A stretch of DNA of 64,000 bases from Clytia hemisphaerica. Lineage: Eukaryota > Cnidaria > Hydrozoa > Leptothecata > Clytiidae. The number at the start of each line of letters is the position of its first letter. Positions within the stretch are counted from its first letter, which is position 1. The stretch spans positions 653,970 through 717,969 of the forward strand of contig CACVBU010001002.1 in assembly GCA_902728285.1 (NCBI GenBank), read 5' to 3'. Made by a program: the position numbers and the translations under genes. Below the pieces are notes generated by a model. The model had not been told where the DNA came from. It saw only the letters and a list, made by a program, of their open reading frames with translations, and searched no databases. Of this stretch, positions 1-10,327 are shown piece after piece.

Positions 1-41
1 GTTATGCTGCAAGTATTTTTGGATAAAACAATCCTCGTTAA

Positions 42-923
42 GGGTACACGATGGTCAATTGACAATCTGAACAAAATTTGTTATAGATCGTTATGCCTTA
101 CTTTTTGGTTAAAACGATTTGTATAGTTCAAAAGTGCATAAAAATGGCTACTTGAATGATGTAAAAAATTTTTCAAAATGGCGGCTTACTCAACGACTAT
201 GACGTAATTTTCAAAAAGTACAATAAAACTTCAATGAGTTAACATGCCAAATTGAATAACTTTCGCAAAACAAAAAATAGAGCTCCTTAAAGCCCTCCCC
301 CGTAGGTACAAAACCGTGCTTCATTTTGTTGATTTATCGTTTCGTTGAGTAATTATGCCTATTTACATTTTTTTGTTTCTAAAAAACCTAATTTTTATCT
401 TTAATTCAATATTTCTCTTCAACAAAGACCTAAAACAATAAACTGGAGCACGGTTTTGTTGTTCAAAATCTCATTTTCCAATGAAGTTATTTTCATTGAA
501 ATCGGCCTGATAGATTTGGCATGTTAGCAGTTTGAAGTATGCATACTTACTATAAAATTTGAAAAAATCAGTTTTCAAGAAATCCAAGTTTAAAGTTCTC
601 TACTATCTGCTTTGATCTTTGCCGAAAAGTTAATCTGTTTATTGAATTGGAATTAAAGAAGAGTGTTCTCTTCACTGAACATAAAAAGAAAATCTAATCA
701 ATGGGGGTTTTTAAACAGAAATCTTTTGTAAAAGCTTTCAATGAAAAAATAATAAAACTCTTTCAATGCAGTATGTTTTGCGATTTTTTACGACAATTCA
801 AACAATTTTCCATTTAATAATATACATCTTTGAAAAGAGCGTAAAATTTTGAATCAGATACATTCAAAAAAAAATTTTCAGATTTTTTTTGCTTTAATTT
901 TTGAAATTGACCATCGTGTACCC
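42..923. mobile_element. Non-autonomous TIR element (MITE), TTAA target site
   Basis: The ends are inverted copies: GGGTACACGATGGTCAATT at 42-60 and its complement ending at 923. TTAA lies directly outside both ends (38-41 and 924-927), so the target duplication reads TTAA. There is no coding capacity in the 882 bp. TTAA duplication is the hallmark of the piggyBac superfamily, which is the likely source of the transposase; the superfamily assignment is inference. Confidence 0.7.
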
Positions 924-973
924 TTAAGTCCTAATGTTAAAATAAAATCGTAATATGATACAATAATCCTTAA

Positions 974-1528
974 CCCTATTCAACCTAGGCTTTTAGGGGC
1001 GGTTCAGAACTAGGGGGGGGCTTTTCCTGTACCACCCCTTAACTTTTGATCTAGTTGGTCTTTTTGGGTGAAATTTGGCACACAAGATCTTTGTCACGTA
1101 AGGTAACTTTTGACAAAAAATTTTTTTGATGACGTCACTCATCATGCCCAAGGTGAGCAAAAACCGAAAATTTCCTTTGTTCTTATAAATAGCTATTGTA
1201 TTCTAACAAAAGCTTTAGAAAAAGTTGTCTGAGTTTAAAATGCTTATTTTATCCTAAATATTCAATAAATTACGGTTTAAACGATATATTAGACATTAAA
1301 AATAAATTTGTATTGGAAAAGTGTCAATTTTTGTGACACCTTACTGTCAGAAATGTCATCATACTCAAGGTGTGAAAATTTTTAGGTGTCAAATTTTTTT
1401 TTATTTTGAAGCTAAATAAAAGTTAGGAATTTACAGAAAATTTCAAGGCAAAAGCTCTATTATTTCAGGAGCTATTACCAATAGTTTGACGTCCGAACAG
1501 AAAGAGCCCCCCCCTAGGCCGAATAGGG
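974..1528. mobile_element. Second TTAA-flanked MITE, unrelated TIR
   Basis: The inverted ends begin CCCTATTC and continue into CCTAGG (974-990, and complement at 1512-1528), flanked by TTAA at 970-973 and 1529-1532. A run of G just inside one end mirrors a run of C inside the other. The 555 bp carry no ORF. The CCC start plus TTAA duplication fits piggyBac-type elements. It lies only 46 bp from the preceding TTAA element but has different ends. Confidence 0.7.
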
Positions 1529-1571
1529 TTAAAACAGTCCTGATCCTGACACATCATCAAACAAACATCAG

Positions 1572-1754
1572 TCATATAAAAATGTCGTAATCTCCGGGTT
1601 GGGCTTCACGAGTATCAGCAAATGCATCATTTCTGAAATCGACGGCCTCTTTTTCAAATAGATTCAATTGCTCAATGTGAGGATAGAAACCTTTCATAAC
1701 ATAGATTCTGGATGGACCAATCTCTACGTTATACTTTGGACATTTCTTCTCCAT
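1572..1754 (-). CDS. Small unrecognised ORF (60 aa)
   Basis: A 60-codon minus-strand ORF with an ATG. It is hydrophilic and contains two cysteines at most. I recognise no domain. It is too short to stand as a gene on its own and could be the last exon of something, or chance. The rest of 1533-1984 shows no other feature. Confidence 0.2.
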   Translation of the reverse strand: MEKKCPKYNVEIGPSRIYVMKGFYPHIEQLNLFEKEAVDFRNDAFADTREAQPGDYDIFI

Positions 1755-1984
1755 TTTGATATCCTTTTTATTACTGTATAATTGTTTGTTTGAATGTTTT
1801 GTTGTTTTGTATCATATTTGTTGGTATTGTCGGTCGAGCAATTGGGGTGTGATGATGTTTCAGCTTTTGCTGAGATTATGTTGAGGGTAGTGTTCTGATC
1901 CATGAGAGATTTTCAAACTTTTCTTAGATATAACAGCTTTTGACGCAGACTTCACATCCAATCAAACTGCAACATGCTTGGTAT

Positions 1985-2334
1985 CCGGGGGGGGGGGTAC
2001 TAGTTTTGGCGAATGAGGGGTATGTGCGGACGGCACCTCCGAAAACCGACCCTTAGAGAGACTGATTTTTGCTGAAAAGGTGACCCTTAGAGAGACTTTT
2101 TTGGATTTTTGAAAAAAGTCATACCCTTAGAGAGACTTTATTACAACTTTTTTCTCTGGAAATCAAAAAATTTCCTAAAAATCCTGAATTTTCCGACCCT
2201 TAGAGAGACTCATTTAAAACTTTCTGATTTTTCCGACCCTTAGAGAGACTTTGAAAGGTGAAAAAACCGACCCTTACCGTCTGCACATACCCATCATCTA
2301 TTTTTGCCTAAGTACCCAACCCCCCTCCCCCGGG
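1985..2334. mobile_element. GC-capped MITE with internal CCCTTAGAGAGACT repeats
   Basis: The left end (CCGGGGGG, then TACTAGTTTTGGCGAATG, then GGGTATGTGCGGACGG) is mirrored at the right end, which reads as its imperfect complement from about 2272 to 2334. The interior is a degenerate array of the motif GACCCTTAGAGAGACT, at least six copies between 2050 and 2280. There is no coding capacity. TATCC on the left and TGGCATCC on the right do not give a clear target duplication. Confidence 0.6.
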
Positions 2335-2765
2335 TTGGCATCCTATGAGTGGCAATCTCGCTGGTGTCACTTTACAGATTACACACTCAAATGCCTCCTC
2401 GAATGCCCAGATCAAGGCGATTGAAAATTTATGATTGAAAGCCAGTTCTCTGTAAAGTTCGTGGAAGACTTAGTATGAGTTTGGTAACGAACAAGCAGAA
2501 TATCAAATCAATATAGACGAATGAATTGCAGTTTGACAAAACTTTCTCTATACAAAGTATATGGTCATACGGACCAGGATATAAATGATAAACTATACAT
2601 GTCCCCTTTTTGGGGCTCAATAGTGTCGTTATAAATAATAACTCAATCGTGCGACTGTCCTGACATTTTCGGAGATAAAGCCCTCGGTGGTCTTCTCTTT
2701 CGGGTGCTTCTTCTAAGCGCCGGGACTGCTTGCTGAACCTCTCGTCGCCCCCTTTCGGCGATGAT

Positions 2766-3473
2766 CTATTCTGGTGGTACTGAGGGTTGACAGTTTAGCT
2801 CGTCACGGCGTAGGGGACATGGAGGTTGTTGTGGACGAGGTGGGTCGATGTTGACCTCGGGTCTTCGGCATGATTCAAGTATTGGTCGAAGGAACCGTCG
2901 GTTTCTGAGGGTGACGCGGCGGCTGCCATCCACAACAACATGATACTGGCGGTTTGGAAGTGTTTCTGTGATGAAGCCCGTGTTGTGCCATTTTGTTGGT
3001 CGGTTTCCTTTTTGGTTCTGGATTTGGACCGTGTCCCCGACGTTCAACGGGTCAAGGAGCTTTCGAGAATGATCCGACGTGAACCGACTCTCGGTAATTT
3101 GGTACCAACCCTCTTGGAGGCGAATTTCTTGGATCGGCAAATGGTCTCGAACGGGTCTTCCGAAGAGGGCTACAGTCGGTGAGGTCCCGTTTTGTTGACC
3201 TGGAGTGTTTCTATGTGTTAGTAAGGATTTAACCGCTTTTTCGTTGTCAAGTCTGCCTGTTTTCGGGTCGACGTTTCCAAGAAGAATTCTTTTGGCTGTT
3301 TTGACTCCTACCTCAGCCCTACCATTGCTCTGGGGGTAGTATGCGGAGGAGAGTCGGCGGTGAATGTTCCAGGTAGTCAGGAAGTTGCGGTATTCAAACG
3401 AATCAAATGGTGGTCCCCCGTCTGATGCAAGTTCCTGCGGGACACCGAATATGGCGAAATACATAAGCAACAC
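2766..3473 (-). pseudogene. Gypsy integrase core and C-terminus (fragment)
   Basis: The 235-residue reading frame starts inside the integrase catalytic core: a GVP motif followed by ASDGGPPF (second catalytic Asp, residue ~18), then SSAYYPQSNGRAEVGVK, where the E of RAE is the third catalytic residue. A later GDTVQIQN segment matches the C-terminal part of Gypsy integrases. A stop codon just upstream (minus strand, near 3500) separates it from the preceding core residues YVDAYS. It is therefore a disabled fragment of the element interrupted by the Harbinger insertion. Confidence 0.8.
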
Positions 3474-3880
3474 TTTCTTGATGTATGCTACTTCTATCCA
3501 TCAGGAATACGCATCTACGTAGATGATGTAGCCGAATCCGGAGAGTTTGAAGAGATCTATTGCAACTTATTGAAAAGGATACTCAGGTAGTTCGGTTGAG
3601 ATCGTTGGTTCTTTGCGTTGGGATGGGGCCTGCTCGTTGCATTGACGGCATTAGGGTGCTTTAGCAAGAAGACGCGGGCGTCAAGAAACTGTGGGGAAAC
3701 CCCGAAAAAGAGTCTGGACTATAGTTTTTTCCCGCATCGAATGTTTTGACGTCGCGTTCGAAACCTAGAAATCGAATTTTCGAGGTTGTCGTAAAAACAA
3801 AACTTCTTCAAACTTCAAAAACAGCAGACTTGCCGAAACAGGCCAGAAATAAAAACCAAGAAGACAAACAAGACGTGAGA

Positions 3881-4655
3881 AATGGAGGAAATGAACCCTA
3901 AACAGCCATCAGAGACACCAAAAAAGTAAGTATGATACGATACTTTCTTTACTGTCCGACTTATTTTTAGGAAATCAAATGTTAGGTGTTTTTAAACTTT
4001 TGAAACTAATTTCTTCATTGCTCTTTTGGGTAAGTATCCTTAAAAACATTATTTGATGAACAGTTTTTCTTTATTTACTTCAGGTCAATGCAGTGGAGCG
4101 AAGAAACGAAGAACGTGGGACCTGCTGGCAAAATATCGCAACAACATTAAACAATGAATTACCCCACCAATTTAGCACAACCCTTCGTGGTGTAAGGGAC
4201 CCTTTTAAAAACCAAATGAACAAATATCGTGCCAGCTCACGTAAAGAAATAAATGCTTCTGGTTTGGGGGGTCATGAGCTCACCGAGTATGAGAGCCTCA
4301 TGGAGGAAATGATCGAGAGATATGATGACAGTGAGAAGAACCTTGTAGATGAGAGATCAAAGGAAAACAAATGAATCAAAAGAGAGGGAAAAAGCATTAA
4401 ACATCAGAAACAAAGCTATGGAAAGAGTTGGGCAAACCAAACGAAGGAGTGAAAATGAAGACGATCAAGCACAGACATAATAGAGATAATGAAACTGAGA
4501 ATGGAAAATGAAAACTCCCAAAGAGTTCATCAGCAGCAAATTTTACAAAATCAGAGAATTTTTCACGAGGTGATGCAACAACAACAGCAACAACATCAAC
4601 AAATGATGACTCTTTTAATGACACAAATGCAACAAAACAATAACAACAATAATTA
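3881..4655 (+). pseudogene. Harbinger Myb/SANT-like DNA-binding partner, frameshifted
   Basis: Exon 1 begins with ATG at 3881 and ends at a GTAAGT donor (about 3926). A TTCAG acceptor precedes 4084. Downstream, one frame reads MQWSEETKN, typical of the start of a SANT helix. The frame that stays open (4093-4374) contains TCWQNIATTLNN and FKNQMNKYR, the later SANT-like helices. A third frame after 4380 gives a glutamine-rich tail (QQQQQHQQ) ending near 4655. At least two frameshifts are therefore needed. In Harbinger elements this protein assists DNA binding and nuclear import of the transposase; that role is inferred from the family. Confidence 0.55.
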
Positions 4656-5074
4656 AATTTAGTATGGATTCAAAAAATTATTTATTTGGGTGTTTCATTG
4701 TTTATTTATTATACATAATTATATTAGAATCAACAACACATTCATTATTCAATATAGATAGGCTTTCAGGTCCAAGAAAACTTTTTGATTCTGATTTCGA
4801 ACTATTAGTTTCATGACTTAGGTTTATCATCAATCATCAGCAAATGAACCTGCCCAATTTCTGTAATCAATAATTTTTCATAGGACACTTGTTAAGTTAT
4901 TGCTACTTTAGTAGTTATTGTCCTGAAAAACAATCACATTAAACATTTAAAAAAATATACATTCAATCTGTTATTTTAAGAAAAAAATTCAGACAATACT
5001 TTCGATTTTTACAAGGGGAAAAAAGTATGTTAATAATTTCAATAAATGAAACAATCCAATATTTGTTGTTGCTT

Positions 5075-6358
5075 TTAAGAAAAATATTCCTCGAGAGTTG
5101 GTGGGTCAATATAAAAAAAGTCAGAGACTTTATTACGATAAAGGCAAGTTCTTGCATTTTGGAGTAACGCACTAACAGCATAAAATTTTCCAACATCACT
5201 TAGCCCCAATTTCATTTGAGTTTTAAGGGTAACAAACTTGAAATAGGTTTTGATTTCTCCAAATAGCCACTCAACAGTCACTCTAACATCACTCACTCAG
5301 CGACCGTAGCATGAAGGTAGAGCATCCAGCTACGGTGCGCAAGGTTGTGGGTTCAATCCCCAGCCGGGTCATACCAAAGATTCCAAAAATGGTACTTGGT
5401 GCCTCTCTGCTTGATGCTCAGCAACTAAAGAGACGGGTCAAGGGTAAGTGGAGAAATCCAGGGAAAGGAGTGGCGCCCTCCCCTACCTTCGGGTAGACAG
5501 CTATATGAAAAGGGAGCCTTCGGGTCGCCCTCGACTGCGGTCGCAAACTTACTTACTTAACATCACTCATAGATTTGTTATATTCAGCTTGTGCTTGAGT
5601 CAAGTTCACGTTTTGAAATGGAGCTTGCAGATGAACTTGAAGAGGGTATGCAGGATCTCCATAAATACACAGTGGATTCCCTCTATGCCAAGCCACTCTT
5701 TGAATTTCTGGTAAAACACCTAATTCTGCTAACATGGTGCTATCGTGTCGACGTCCTTCGTAAGGACCACTTAGATTACCAATCAATCCATTTGGCAAAG
5801 CAATGGTTTGAAATTTTATAGCATGCACACGCTTATGCCCATTATACACAACTCTTTTTGCTCTTTATCTGGACGACAAATTTGAATTACGGTCCCATCA
5901 ACAAAACCAAAACAATTATCAAGTGGTGCTCCTTTTCCATGGATACGGTTAGCGTACTCAGCTAAAACATTTCGTTGTAACATGTCCTGATTCCATGATG
6001 TAAGTAGATCTACTCGATTTCGGTAAACTAAATCCAAAACCTTGTTGAAAATCAGGCATGATTCTGTTTGATTTCTTCCAAACATAGAAATCGTTTCAGT
6101 ATATCTACATGGATACGAAAGTCTTTTCAAAAGAATACATAAACCTTCTATGCCAGTGGCTACAGTTCTTTACTCGCAGAGTATTTTTTCTGGAATCAGC
6201 AAAGCCTCCTTTAATCGATGCAGATCACACTTTTTGAATCTAAATTTGGTCAAAGACTGTGTGTTGTCATAGTTTTCCAGATTAAATCTTTCATACTGTT
6301 CATAGGGGGATATATCTCTTGATTTGGCATAACGACGGGTACAAAATGCATAAAGCAT
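5075..6358 (-). pseudogene. PIF/Harbinger DDE transposase broken by a SINE and frameshifts
   Basis: Reading right to left: an N-terminal segment (6358-6170), a segment ending in CFGFVDGTV with the first catalytic Asp (6130-5816), a segment with IYGDPAYPL carrying the second Asp (5849-5572), then the SINE, then VTVEWLFGEIK with the catalytic Glu (5283-5075). This is the DDE_Tnp_4 order. The frame resumes exactly when the SINE and one 12-bp duplication are ignored. Stops or frameshifts near 6150 and 5830 are independent of the SINE, so the gene was already decaying or has decayed since. The transposase would cut and paste elements sharing the AGGGTGC ends. Confidence 0.85.
5296..5557 (+). mobile_element. 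tRNA-derived SINE, (ACTT)n tail
   Basis: The head resembles a tRNA: an A-box-like TAGCATGAAGG near 5308 and a perfect B box GGTTCAATCCC near 5350. The tail ends in repeats of ACTT (5547-5557). The 12-bp sequence TAACATCACTCA is duplicated on both sides (5284-5295 and 5558-5569), which is diagnostic of LINE-mediated insertion. The body has no ORF. It splits the Harbinger transposase between the second Asp and the catalytic Glu. Confidence 0.9.
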
Positions 6359-7021
6359 AATGATAGTATTGTGTAATTTACTGAACGATTTTATATTTTT
6401 TTAAACTCTCCTTTGTATAGACTAAAACTGCGAAAACCTCTTTGTAAGGGTTTCGGAGTTTCTTAAGTAAACATTCCAATCAGAGGGACTTTCTCAGACA
6501 TGATTATTCACTTTTCGAATCCGAACGAAAGAGAAAACATTCGAATCATAACAACAGAATGGGTTTTCCCTCAGCATAAATAATAAGAAAATGCAACAGA
6601 TCAGAAAGATTCCCCCCTTCTTTCTTTCTCAAAAAAGGTAAACACACAAACATTCAAATGTAAAAAGATTCGAAGTCTATTTTCTTTGATCTAGTTTTTG
6701 CATGAAGTTCTTTAATTTATATATATTTTGCAAATTGGCTGGATATTGGCTTATCTAACAAAAAGCATTCACATGGTTAATGCTTTGTAAGAGGGAAAAG
6801 CCGTCGAAATCTATTACTATTAGCAAGATTGTTCGTTCGAAAAGATCTCTGAGAAAACCCAGAATAAAGATATTGCTATAAAATTTACGTTTTCGAGTTA
6901 GAAAAGTAATACACGGAGGAGATATTTTCGTGTTTTTTCTACACTATACTACGTTCTGTAAAATACAACGCGTCTTCTTGCTAAAGCACCCTATTGATCA
7001 CGGAGAACGCGTACGGCAGAG

Positions 7022-7660
7022 TCAAGTCCTGGCCAGAAAAACGTTTCTCGAGCGTTGGCGAGCATGCTGCTGACTCCTTGATGTGCGGCGTGAAGGCCAT
7101 CTAACACGGTCTGACGTAAGGATGCAGGGATCAACATCTTCTTTCCTTTGAAGGGGACAATCCAATAATTTTTGGACTTCTATGGGCAGCTCAACTTTCG
7201 ATTTTGGGAATCCGTTGGAGATAAAATCAGCAGGTAGCGAGTATTCCTCATCAAAGATCGTGTGGTTTTTGACGGTTTCCCATGAGACATTTGTGACGCA
7301 GTCTCCTTGGGTGAATGGCACATGCAACTGCTGCTATTTCACTAGTTTCGTCATCCTCTGGTTTGACTGGGTTTCGGGAGGCGATATCTGATAATTTCAT
7401 TATTTTCGATTTCCCAGGGAAGTGGATGATGTCGAAGCTGTACATAAGAGTTTTCTCTTTGACCCGGGGTTCTCTATTGTTGATAGTTCCCAGTCGTTGA
7501 ATATGCTGATGAGCGGTTTGTGGTCTACTACGATGGTCAATTGGGGTGCACCCATTATGAACATACAGCATCGTTTTAAGCCAAACGATACAGCAAGTGC
7601 TTCCTCCTCGATTGGTGCGTAACGATTTCACTGTCCTTGGTAAAACGAGAGCCTGCAAAG
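7022..7660 (-). pseudogene. Gypsy RNase H and integrase zinc finger (fragment)
   Basis: Overlapping minus-strand frames give an RNase H tail (a DH dipeptide after a run of hydrophobics, then SKRKL-like and FPGKSKIMKLSDIASRNP, typical of the RNase H/integrase connection) and then the integrase N-terminal zinc-finger region (HARQRSRNVFLART). The frame changes several times, so this is a dead copy. It stops at the Harbinger border at 6992 and continues on the other side near 3650. Confidence 0.7.
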
Positions 7661-8451
7661 ATTAGTTTCCAGTGATCTGTACCACAGTCTGGTCTCGATG
7701 GTGGCGGGCAGTTGCAATGTTTTTGAATCAGGTGGAATCCGTCAAGTATCCTTTCTCAGTTCTTTTACAATATCTACATCGAAGATCTTCAACTACACAT
7801 CAGAAACTTGCAAATCGGAATCTGATGAATACTTGACGGGTCAGAGTCCGATTTTGGCCTCAAAAAATTACAGTGGGAAATTCGAATTTAGCGCTGTTCT
7901 CACTTACTAAAATAAAAACCAAATTTCGGAACTTGCGTTTTCTTTAAGAAAGTCTGACCAGTGAAACAATAGCATGATTTGATTGGCTGTGTTTTCAACC
8001 GTTATTAGAATATGGGAAATTCAAACTGTCAGCCCATACCATGCTATACATTTCGCCATCAGTATATAGAATAAGAAATCATAGCATGGATCTCCAGGCT
8101 AGCGTCAAGGCTGCAAACATAAACAGAACCACCTTGTCCATTGTAATTTTTTAGATTATCAGAGATAATTAGCATTAGGCATGAAGGGTGGACGATCCAG
8201 GGACAAACCCAAACTGGGATTCGGTATGCTTTGAGATGTCAGGACACTTGCTTAGAATAACAAGTTCAAGAATTTTAGTAATAATTGGTATGAGACTGAT
8301 CCCCGGACAGATAAAAAAAATTCACTCCATTAAGAATTAGTGAATAAGGCTGAACCTGTGCCGTGGGAGAAGCCTTTCTTCTTTTTTAGAGAAAACATAA
8401 CAAGAAGGAGAATACAAAATAGAATATAAAATTTCGAAAAGTATGGCTCAA
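7661..8451. other. Non-coding interval
   Basis: No gene or recognisable element. A short imperfect inverted pair (GGAATCCGTCAAGTATCC near 7734 and its complement near 7823) may be the remains of a small MITE. Confidence 0.4.
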
Positions 8452-8620
8452 TGGTTAATGCTGTTAAACCCATCAATAAGTCAGCATCACCAGGGTTGCG
8501 ATCAACCTGTGCTTTCCTGAAGAAAAAAGTTCATGGGTAAATGCTGTGTTACACCCATCAATAATTCAGCATCACCAGGGATACGATCAACCTGTGCTTT
8601 TCTGAAGCGAAAAGTTCATT
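8452..8620 (+). repeat. Tandem ~83-bp monomers in front of the LINE ORF
   Basis: Two direct copies of a unit containing CCATCAATAA, TCAGCATCACCAGGG and GATCAACCTGTGCTTT (8452-8532 and 8533-8620). They end 31 bp before the LINE start codon, in the position of tandem promoter monomers known from some LINE 5' UTRs. The promoter role is inference. Confidence 0.6.
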
Positions 8621-8650
8621 ACAACACTTGATTGATGAAACTTGAACAAA

Positions 8651-8815
8651 ATGGTACGCACACCAAAGTATCCATGTGGCGTTTGTCAAAAGGCAGTAAC
8701 CAATCGTGGAAATAACATTTCTTGTGATGTGTGCATGCAATGGCACCATTCTTCATGTATTGGTATGAGCGATCTTATTTTTGACCTATATGTTGCACAC
8801 AAGGAGCTTTCATGG
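8651..8815 (+). pseudogene. LINE 5' ORF start: PHD-type zinc finger (first half)
   Basis: ATG at 8651 opens a frame with CGVCQKAV, CDVCMQWHH and C: the Cys4-His-Cys pattern of a PHD finger, found at the N-terminus of some CR1-like LINE proteins. The frame stops making sense at 8815, where the BEL/Pao LTR begins, and resumes in the same frame at 21579 with a further CxxC (CLKC) that completes the finger. The two halves are one gene interrupted by a 12.76-kb insertion. Confidence 0.85.
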
Positions 8816-8965
8816 TGTTGGGCAGGGCACAGAGACTGACGCGTTTGGAACTTTATGACATGTTCAAACTGAATGAAGAAAAAAATACAATGTTTTAGTC
8901 TCAAAGAAAATTAAGAAAAATGACAAATTTTAGTCTGAGTCTATTGCTTTGAACCTCACATCTCT
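8816..8965 (-). repeat. BEL/Pao 3' LTR with ~0.4-kb internal deletion
   Basis: It matches the first ~125 bp of the other LTR, jumps about 395 bp, then matches its last stretch (TCTATTGCTTTGAACCTCAC). The final bases differ from the ATTACA end of the 5' LTR. The deletion is internal, so both termini are still recognisable. Confidence 0.8.
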
Positions 8966-10327
8966 CTTAGTAAGGAACAAGTGAGCTCCTTGAAAGAAGT
9001 GTCTTGATTTTGATAAAAAAACTGACAAAAAATGAACAAAAGATTACATTATGAAACAATAGAAAAATAATGACAACGCACGCATTGAACATAAAATTAA
9101 GATAAAAAATTAATTGAAAACAGAAGCTAATAAACGCAAAACACTGAAGTGACACTGAAACCATGGAAACAGAAGACTGTAAATGAGACGCTGTGGCTAG
9201 GGACGAAGAAATTTTTTGGTTTTATTGAAAGTTTACTAAAAGTACATCAGAGCCACCAAGCTCGCATTACACTCCCAGCCAAGACCAACAAAATTTCTCC
9301 AGTTAAATAAAATCATTATCGACAGTTTTGGACATTTCATATATGTCCTTCATTATATCACAATCATTTACTGAATGAATAAGAATCAAATCTCGAACGG
9401 ATCTTGAAGTTTCACGAAATGACTTCTCACTATTATTTCAATTTTTCACCGCGACACGTCGTACTTTACCATCAGGCTCGGATACAGAGGGAGGCTATAA
9501 CCAATGGAGGAGAGTGCACTTTATTATCGTATTACCTTATATGGAAACTAATTACTCTCCATGAATAAGATAGCCTACCTCCTGTATCCGACCCTGACCA
9601 TCATCACCAGGTTTAACATTGATCACCATTCCATACGTGTATGTCTTCGACAAGACTGAATCATGGAGGTATAAAGAAACAGAAGAAGTACGCTATTGTA
9701 ACCATGCTCGCCCTACGATTAAAACAATTACGAGGTATGCATGCTCATAATCTCATATATCGTGCATTTTTAATGAGCTCTTTTGTTGATAGGTGAAATC
9801 TTATTGGCTAACTTAAGTGTTGGAAATAAGATGAGACAAGATTCATTGTTTCTGACATAGGTGTAAGAAAATATTTGGATTAAAATAAGGCCTGTAAACT
9901 TTGCAATCCTTCATCAAATGACAAGATTTTTCGATCAACATTTTCTTCAAGGTGAACTCTATTGCTTAATACTTTCCTCCAAGATTCTCCAGCGACTTTT
10001 TGTCGCTACAAATTGGGTCTGAAATTGTGTGTGCTTATACAGAACTTTTTATTTTCTGGCTGGAGAAAATATCTTTTCAAAACAAAATTTAATGGATGAC
10101 AAAATTGAACGCAAACTTATTTCGTGGAGCTAATTTTTATTTTATTCTCGTATATTAGAAGGCTAGAAATCTTCGATGCTGATAGTAAGAATGTTCAGAG
10201 CAAACTTGAGTTCTACTAAAAAGTCGTATTTCATCGGGCGAGCCTAGAATTTCTTTTGATTCATTACATAAAAGAAATCAAAAGACTTTAACGACCAATT
10301 ACCGACAAATTCATCTCCTGTCTTTCT
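8966..10327. other. Interval between BEL integrase end and 3' LTR
   Basis: About 1.36 kb with no supported ORF on either strand. It contains one small MITE (9473-9596). I see no env-like frame and no clear polypurine tract next to the LTR. Confidence 0.5.
9473..9596. mobile_element. 124-bp MITE with CAGG…CCTG ends
   Basis: Left end CAGGCTCGGATACAGAGGGA and right end complementary to CAGGGTCGGATACAGGAGGT. ACCAT is duplicated on both sides (9468-9472 and 9597-9601). CAGG ends are typical of hAT elements; the 5-bp duplication matches that of the larger hAT-like element at 43.6-47.1 kb rather than the classical 8 bp. Confidence 0.7.

Larger units (their letters stand above)
3653..6992. mobile_element. 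PIF/Harbinger DNA transposon inserted in Gypsy integrase
   Basis: The TIR is AGGGTGCTTTAGCAAGAAGA (3653-3672), with its complement at 6973-6992. ATT is duplicated outside (3650-3652 and 6993-6995). A 3-bp duplication is the PIF/Harbinger norm. Deleting the 3340 bp plus one ATT brings the Gypsy zinc-binding CxxC back into frame, which confirms the borders. It carries a plus-strand Myb/SANT-like gene and a minus-strand DDE transposase, the usual two-gene layout of this superfamily. Both genes are damaged. Confidence 0.88.
2341..7720 (-). mobile_element. Decayed Gypsy-type LTR retrotransposon (host of nested Harbinger)
   Basis: Minus-strand pol is split in two: the RNase H and integrase zinc-finger part lies at 7022-7660, the integrase core and C-terminus at 2766-3480. 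Past the pol stop, a purine tract (AAAAAGGGGA on the minus strand, 2602-2611) is followed by TG at 2599, where a 3' LTR could start; this LTR would run to about 2341. No matching 5' LTR and no reverse transcriptase are visible, so the 5' end looks truncated near 7.7 kb. Several frameshifts and a stop in the integrase show an old copy. Confidence 0.65.
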
